Below are positions 59,179 to 64,000 of a stretch of DNA of 64,000 bases, piece by piece. Source of the DNA: Arabidopsis thaliana. Lineage: Eukaryota; Streptophyta; Magnoliopsida; Brassicales; Brassicaceae. Where the stretch lies: assembly GCF_000001735.4 (NCBI RefSeq), contig NC_003074.8, positions 22,699,261 through 22,763,260 of the forward strand, written 5' to 3'. Below the pieces are notes generated by a model, which worked only from the letters and a program-made list of their open reading frames with translations, did no database searches and was not told the DNA's origin. The position numbers and the translations under genes are program-made. Numbering within the stretch: the first letter of the stretch is position 1; every line of letters begins with the position of its first letter.

Positions 59179-60877
59179 ATGAAGAACATACTAGCTTGCA
59201 TAGTTACCATCATAACCCTCTCAAACCTCATAACCATTTCTCAAGGAAGAAGGGTATCACAGTCATTTGAAACATTTGAGTACACAGCAATTATTTGCAG
59301 ATCCCACAGTGCCTCCATAACAGAGTACGGTGGTGTAGGAGACGGCAAGACGCTAAACACAAAGGCCTTCCAGAGCGCCGTTGATCATCTCAGCCAATAC
59401 TCATCTGAAGGCGGAGCACAGCTCTTTGTACCCGCCGGGAAATGGCTCACCGGAAGTTTCAACCTCACAAGCCATTTCACTCTGTTTCTTCACAAAGACG
59501 CAATTCTTCTCGCTGCTCAAGACTTAAACGAATACCCAATTCTAAAGGCTTTGCCTTCGTACGGACGAGGACGTGACGCCGCCGGTGGAAGATTCGCTAG
59601 TCTCATCTTCGGCACTAATCTCTCCGACGTAATTATCACCGGTAAAAGTTTTATCCTTTTTTTCTTTTTTCAATAATTCGAAATTAGAGAGAAATAAACC
59701 TGAACCGTTGGATATTATTTTACAGGGAACAACGGCACAATCGACGGTCAAGGATCGTTTTGGTGGCAAAAGTTCCACGGTGGCAAGCTAAAATACACTC
59801 GCCCGTACCTGATTGAGTTAATGTTCTCAGATACAATTCAGATTTCAAATCTAACGTTCCTTGATTCTCCATCGTGGAACATCCACCCAGTGTATAGTAG
59901 GTATAGTTATATCCTGTGTCACACTCTCATCTAATACCATGCACACTCACCATAACCACCGTACGATTTAATTTATTAATTAAAATATCCCACGTGGCAG
60001 CAATATCATCGTAAAAGGCGTTACGATCATCGCCCCGGTAAAATCTCCGAACACCGACGGAATCAATCCAGGTTCGTCGCCGGTGATCAGATCGGATTAA
60101 TTACTCCAAATTCTCCTACTTTATTTCTCTAATTTCGATTTTAATTTGAGTTCAGATTCTTGCACGAACACGAGGATCGAAGACTGTTACATCATATCCG
60201 GCGACGATTGCATCGCCGTGAAAAGCGGATGGGACGAATACGGAATCTCATTCGGAATGCCGACGAAGCACCTCGTGATCCGTAGATTAACCTGTATCTC
60301 ACCGTACAGCGCCGCGATCGCTCTCGGAAGCGAAATGTCCGGCGGAATCGAAGACGTGAGAGCGGAAGATATCACCGCATACCAAACAGAATCCGGCGTA
60401 CGGATAAAAACCGCCGTAGGAAGAGGAGCTTTCGTGAAGAACATATACGTAAAAGGAATGAATCTACACACGATGAAATGGGTTTTTTGGATGACCGGAA
60501 ATTACAAAGCTCATGCTGATTCTCATTACGATCCTCACGCTCTACCGGAGATAACCGGGATTAATTACAGAGATATTGTAGCTGAGAATGTTTCTATGGC
60601 TGGAAGGTTAGAGGGAATCTCTGGAGATCCTTTTACTGGGATTTGTATTTCGAATGCAACGATTTCTATGGCGGCTAAGCATAAGAAAGCGATTTGGATG
60701 TGTAGTGATGTTGAAGGAGTTACGAGTGGTGTTGATCCTAAGCCTTGTGATTTGCTTGATGGACAAGAATCAGAGACGACGAAGAAGAAGATGATTGACG
60801 GTGGATGTGATTTTCCTACTGATGTGTTGGAGATTGATAATGTTGAGCTTAAGACTTGTAGTTATCAAATGAGTTAG
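59179..60877 (+). CDS. GH28 polygalacturonase-like pectin lyase-fold protein
   Basis: Four exons, 59179-59641, 59726-59900, 60001-60071 and 60156-60877, give 476 codons (At3g61490 from memory). A signal peptide (MKNILACIVTIITLSNLITI) sends it to the cell wall. The parallel beta-helix carries the catalytic acids of family 28: SPNTDGINP (Asp232) and SGDDCIAVKSG (Asp253, Asp254), plus RIK (319-321) that binds the substrate. The third hallmark, GHGxS, is replaced by ALGSEMSGG (292-300), as in one large plant clade. It should therefore act on pectin or a related wall polymer, but activity cannot be taken for granted. The coding region is notably GC-richer than its flanks. Confidence 0.93.
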
Positions 60878-61366
60878 CAAAGTTGTAGTCTTTTTCTTTG
60901 ACCTAATTTCATATTTACGAAAATTTCTCTGCAGGGATTATCTGTGATTTTGGTTAACCAATCTGTGAGAAGAAGTATAAGTTATCGATAGAAAGTGAAC
61001 AAATCCATGTGAGATTGGGAGATGAAACAGAGAAGCTGAGACAATGATTACTTGTTCATAAAGAAACTGAATCAGACCAGACTCTTTAGAAGTTTTCTCT
61101 TGGATTGTTCTATATGCCTCTCTTTCTCATGTCATGGAGGAAAATGGAAATGTTGAACCTTTTCCTGCAACAGAGTTGATCAAATCTCATTTTAATGGGT
61201 CTCTAAAGACTGTGTTGTGTCCAAAGGCAGCAACAGAAAGAAGAAACACGTACAATCTATGATGCAAACACAGATCAATGCTAAGCCAACACTCTAAGCT
61301 CTGGTTTTTCTGCTAACGAAAACAATGAAATCAACCAAAATAAAAAAGAGTTAATGTTGCACTTAC
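60878..61366. other. GH28 3' flank
   Basis: 3' UTR and spacer with no supported frame. Confidence 0.5.
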
Positions 61367-61558
61367 TTCAGCTACGCACAGAAGTTGGAAGACCGCCTAT
61401 TGGCAACAAAACCATTTCAATGTCGTCTAACCTTCGACTGCCTCTATTATCGTGACGTGACCTTCCGCTACAAGCAGAAGTTGGATGCGGTGTAACATCT
61501 TGTGAGCTTCTGCTGCAAGCAGTAGTATAAGTATTGTCAACACGTTGTGGCCTTTTGC
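61367..61558 (-). pseudogene. Orphan C-terminal coding fragment (possible gene relic)
   Basis: On the minus strand a frame runs about 60 codons to a stop, with protein-like sequence including RRLDDIEMVLLPIGGLPTSV and a repeated T-(S/T)-A-C-S-(R/G)-(S/R) motif. It has no ATG, an in-frame stop just upstream (about 61565), and it abuts the duplicated BPS1-like fragment on the other strand. I do not recognise the parent protein. It may be a real 3' exon whose upstream part is gone, or chance. Confidence 0.35.
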
Positions 61559-61585
61559 TTTGGATTCAACTCCTCCACTTCGTGT

Positions 61586-61793
61586 TCATCATTAACCGAG
61601 AGGTTGAAGAAACTCATACCTCAAAATAAAGATGAGATTCTCACCTTACCTTGGATGATTCTTGCTATGGAATTACGTTATGATACACATAATGATATAA
61701 ACATTATCATCACTGATCTCAAGCTTCATGATATGACTAATTCGGAGCAGGAATATTGGTTTGAGAATTATATATATGAACATAAATACAAAA
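61586..61793 (+). pseudogene. Inverted partial copy of the BPS1-like gene
   Basis: About 208 bp closely match, in opposite orientation, codons ~35-102 of the gene at 62106-63128 (SLTERLKKLIPQN, EILTLPWMILAMEL and YDTHNDIN are shared). There are a few substitutions and a 3-bp insertion in the TA-rich part near 61771. The match ends at ATAAATACAAAA; the frame then runs on to a stop at 61843. There is no promoter of its own that I can see, and the parent's start codon region is missing. Confidence 0.85.
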
Positions 61794-61843
61794 TGAAGAA
61801 AACTATATTACCATTCATTGAAAATGAGATCAGAAGATACTAG

Positions 61844-62105
61844 TGTAAGTGTTCATTATTAAGTTATTAATGTACCACTGTACCAGTACGAAGGGTTTTA
61901 TTGTTCAGTACATAAAGAGATTACAACACTGAGAGAAAATGGGTAAAATTGAAAATCTTATATATCCAAAGTCATATTGTACAATCGAAAAGAAGATCAT
62001 ATAGGGTCATGAGTTCAATTTATTTGTTTCAAAATAGTTCCAAATGGATTTAATGTATACATATAGTATTAGAGGCATTGTCTAAAGATAAAGAAAAAAT
62101 GAGAT
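61844..62105. other. Spacer between the inverted copy and the parent gene
   Basis: AT-rich. It would form part of the loop if both arms were transcribed together. Confidence 0.5.
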
Positions 62106-63128
62106 TTAATCATATATGTATGGTCCATGAGTTAACTCCCTAATCATTGAATCAAATAAACCGTCACGAATGATTTCACGTCCTTTAAAGGTTACATCAG
62201 ACAAGTTGCCAATTTTCCTGAAGATTTCATCTAACCCATGTTCCAGTTTCTCGACTTCTTCTTTGCATTCCTCAATAGATTCCTTAAAGGACTCTTGAAC
62301 AAGATCATCACCTTCTTGAATTGTAAGATACATCTTCTTCATTTTGGCAGCAACAGATTCTAACTCTTGGAGTACCATTGTTCCATCAGTGGAAATATTA
62401 ACTCTTGTTTTGACGTTTACGATAGTCTGCAAATCCAAGAAATCTTTTTTCCACAATGATTGCTTCCAGACATATATAGGCAAAATATCTTTGTCGGAAT
62501 TCGACAAAACTATCACAAAGACACTGCAGATATAAGCCGTAAGAACATTAGCCCCATAAAACGCCTTCATAAGAACCTTTGCTTCTTTTATACAATTCTT
62601 GACTTTATGAAAGTTTAATGATTCAACATATCTCCCAAGAACTTCGCGGCATTTCGATATTTCCGCGGTGATATTTTCCCTCCAACTATCAAGTGCGGAA
62701 CAAATCTCAGTGCATAGATCCTCAGATTTCATTTCTAATTTATGCCTAAGGAACTTTAAGCAAACAATGCCATGGTTCATGTGACGAAGCAAGGACATAA
62801 AAGCGTTACACAGATCGAGCAATTTTGTATTTATGTTCATGTAATTCTCAAACCAATATCCATGCTCCGAATCAGTCATATAATGAAGCTTGAGATCAGT
62901 GATGAGAATGTTTATATCATTATGTGTATCATAAAGTAATTCCATAGCTAGAATCATCCAAGGTAAGGTGAGAATCTCATCTGTATTTTGAGGTATGAGT
63001 TTCTTCAATCTCTCGGTTAATGATGACTCAAAGTTGTTCAATAATAAATTTTTCTTTGGAAACAACATCCTGAAAAATTTCTTTGGCCGGAAGAAACATT
63101 GCGCTGTAATCCCTTGTTTTGAGATCAT
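62106..63128 (-). CDS. BPS1-like (BYPASS1-related) protein
   Basis: Single coding exon of 340 codons. A 5'-UTR intron (63141-63266) is supported by donor GGAAG/GTATAG and acceptor TTTCTCAG 12 bp before the ATG. The protein resembles BPS1 along its length: the N-terminal FF(R)P-K-FF start and LLNNFESSLTERLKKLIP, the ILTLPWMILAMELLYDTHND block, NTKLLDLCNAFMSLL, and VLMKAFYGANVLTAYICSVF with a hydrophobic segment. BPS1 restrains a root-to-shoot mobile growth inhibitor in Arabidopsis; its molecular activity is unknown. This copy is divergent, with an altered C-terminus, and may differ in role. I recall At3g61500. Confidence 0.85.
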   Translation of the reverse strand: MISKQGITAQCFFRPKKFFRMLFPKKNLLLNNFESSLTERLKKLIPQNTDEILTLPWMILAMELLYDTHNDINILITDLKLHYMTDSEHGYWFENYMNINTKLLDLCNAFMSLLRHMNHGIVCLKFLRHKLEMKSEDLCTEICSALDSWRENITAEISKCREVLGRYVESLNFHKVKNCIKEAKVLMKAFYGANVLTAYICSVFVIVLSNSDKDILPIYVWKQSLWKKDFLDLQTIVNVKTRVNISTDGTMVLQELESVAAKMKKMYLTIQEGDDLVQESFKESIEECKEEVEKLEHGLDEIFRKIGNLSDVTFKGREIIRDGLFDSMIRELTHGPYIYD

Positions 63129-63267
63129 CTTGAAAAGATTCTGAGAAATAAAAAAAAGAAGTCATCAGAATTTCGATTTGTTTGATAAACTGTCGTTTAT
63201 ATGAACATTGATGTCCAAGAAAATTCGAAAGCAAAATCACAGTTCAATAATGAACGAGAACTATACC

Positions 63268-64000
63268 TTCCGAAGTCAAGAAATCACAACAAAATGTATC
63301 GATGTAGGTAGACGAGAAATGTACCACAAGTTTTTTTTTTTTATATAGGTATTACTGTATTATTGAGAGAGGACATCGTAATAAATATATAAGTATCCCG
63401 TGATGTGATTGATATAAATTAGGGAAGACATAATTTTGGCAAATCTTCTTCTGCCTACAGTAGTTATTTGATCAATAATCACATCTGGATTTATTCATTA
63501 ATATATGGATATTTTGGGACAAAATCATTAATCTAAAGTTAATAAATATTATTTATATGACATATAAAGATAATTAAAAATTTGGCCTAAAAATATAATT
63601 CAAATTTACATTTTTAAAATTTTCTAGCAATAAGAGATACTTTCTTTTTAAAACAAAGATAATATTTTTTTATTTGATAAATGGTACAAATTTAAGTTAA
63701 CACAACATAAGAAAAAGAAGCAAATCATAATATTTATATTTATATTCTAATTTGGCCTAATAAAAGAGTATCTTTATATTTATGTGATTGACAAATGACA
63801 ATCTTTATATCTAGTAAAACAAAAATCAGAGGAAAAAAAAAACTAATCAGATCTTTCTGATTAGGTTTTGACATGTTTTTAAAATTTATCATTTGTAATT
63901 AACTAAAATTAAAACAATTTAAATTTTGGCATTTACACATGATCAATCCAAAGATATCAGAAGTCCAAAGTAATATTTCAATTTTGTAAATTTTGATTGA
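63268..64000. other. Upstream region of the BPS1-like gene
   Basis: Very AT-rich DNA with a poly(T) run near 63332; no supported frame or RNA gene to the window edge. Confidence 0.5.

Noticed and set aside
1..64000. CRISPR arrays, bacterial operons or organelle DNA insertions
   Set aside because: No spaced identical repeats of the right kind, no prokaryotic gene layout, and no stretch I recognise as plastid or mitochondrial DNA.

Overview
The window is plant nuclear DNA. Its genes have many short GT-AG introns, its intergenic DNA is AT-rich, and its proteins include a photosystem I antenna protein, a PIP aquaporin, F-box, PPR and U-box proteins, and a Ty1/copia retrotransposon. The order SKIP4 - SLO3 - TRM14 - PUB36 - ACC-oxidase homolog 8 - ASK21 - TFB1 - PIP1;1 - CYSC1 - SYP73 - BRH1 - LHCA2 - RIC1-like - GH28 - BPS1-like matches what I recall of the lower arm of Arabidopsis thaliana chromosome 3 (about At3g61330 to At3g61500). 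Locus names are from memory. Exon models were derived by hand from splice sites and frame continuity; several rebuilt lengths equal the protein lengths I remember.

Layout. 1-1261: 5' end of a copia element on the minus strand, recognised as ONSEN/ATCOPIA78 (440-bp LTR with heat-shock elements, tRNA-Met primer site, start of gag). 1955-9120: an F-box gene (-), SKIP4 (+), the mitochondrial PPR gene SLO3 (-), and a small DUF3245 gene (+). 9509-11914: TRM14 (-). 11915-17157: about 5 kb with no gene I can support, but with a TATC microsatellite and a degenerate ~28-nt repeat array. 17158-23137: PUB36, an Fe(II)/2-oxoglutarate dioxygenase, and a PUB36 paralogue that has lost the U-box, all plus strand. 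23702-32500: ASK21 and the 20-exon TFIIH subunit TFB1, both minus, with similar upstream segments. 34397-40693: PIP1;1, CYSC1 and SYP73 (+). 42441-42953: BRH1 (-). 46476-47772: LHCA2 (+) behind a classic light-responsive promoter. 48327-50387: a 2-kb block bounded by 335-bp direct repeats. 50718-57216: RIC1-like Rab GEF subunit (23 exons). 59179-60877: GH28 polygalacturonase-like gene. 61367-63267: a BPS1-like gene with an inverted partial copy of itself beside it.

Most genes are independently transcribed housekeeping or signalling genes; there is no operon logic. Functional themes recur: SCF ubiquitin-ligase parts (two F-box proteins, one SKP1-like), U-box and RING E3 ligases, membrane trafficking (SYP73, RIC1-like), and cyanide/cysteine metabolism (CYSC1).

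I see no wholly new multi-gene system. The less ordinary signals are small-scale duplications: a duplicated splice donor in PIP1;1, a duplicated promoter of the dioxygenase gene, shared upstream DNA of ASK21 and TFB1, a GC-AG intron in SYP73, and the inverted BPS1-like duplication, which has the architecture expected of a young hairpin-RNA locus.
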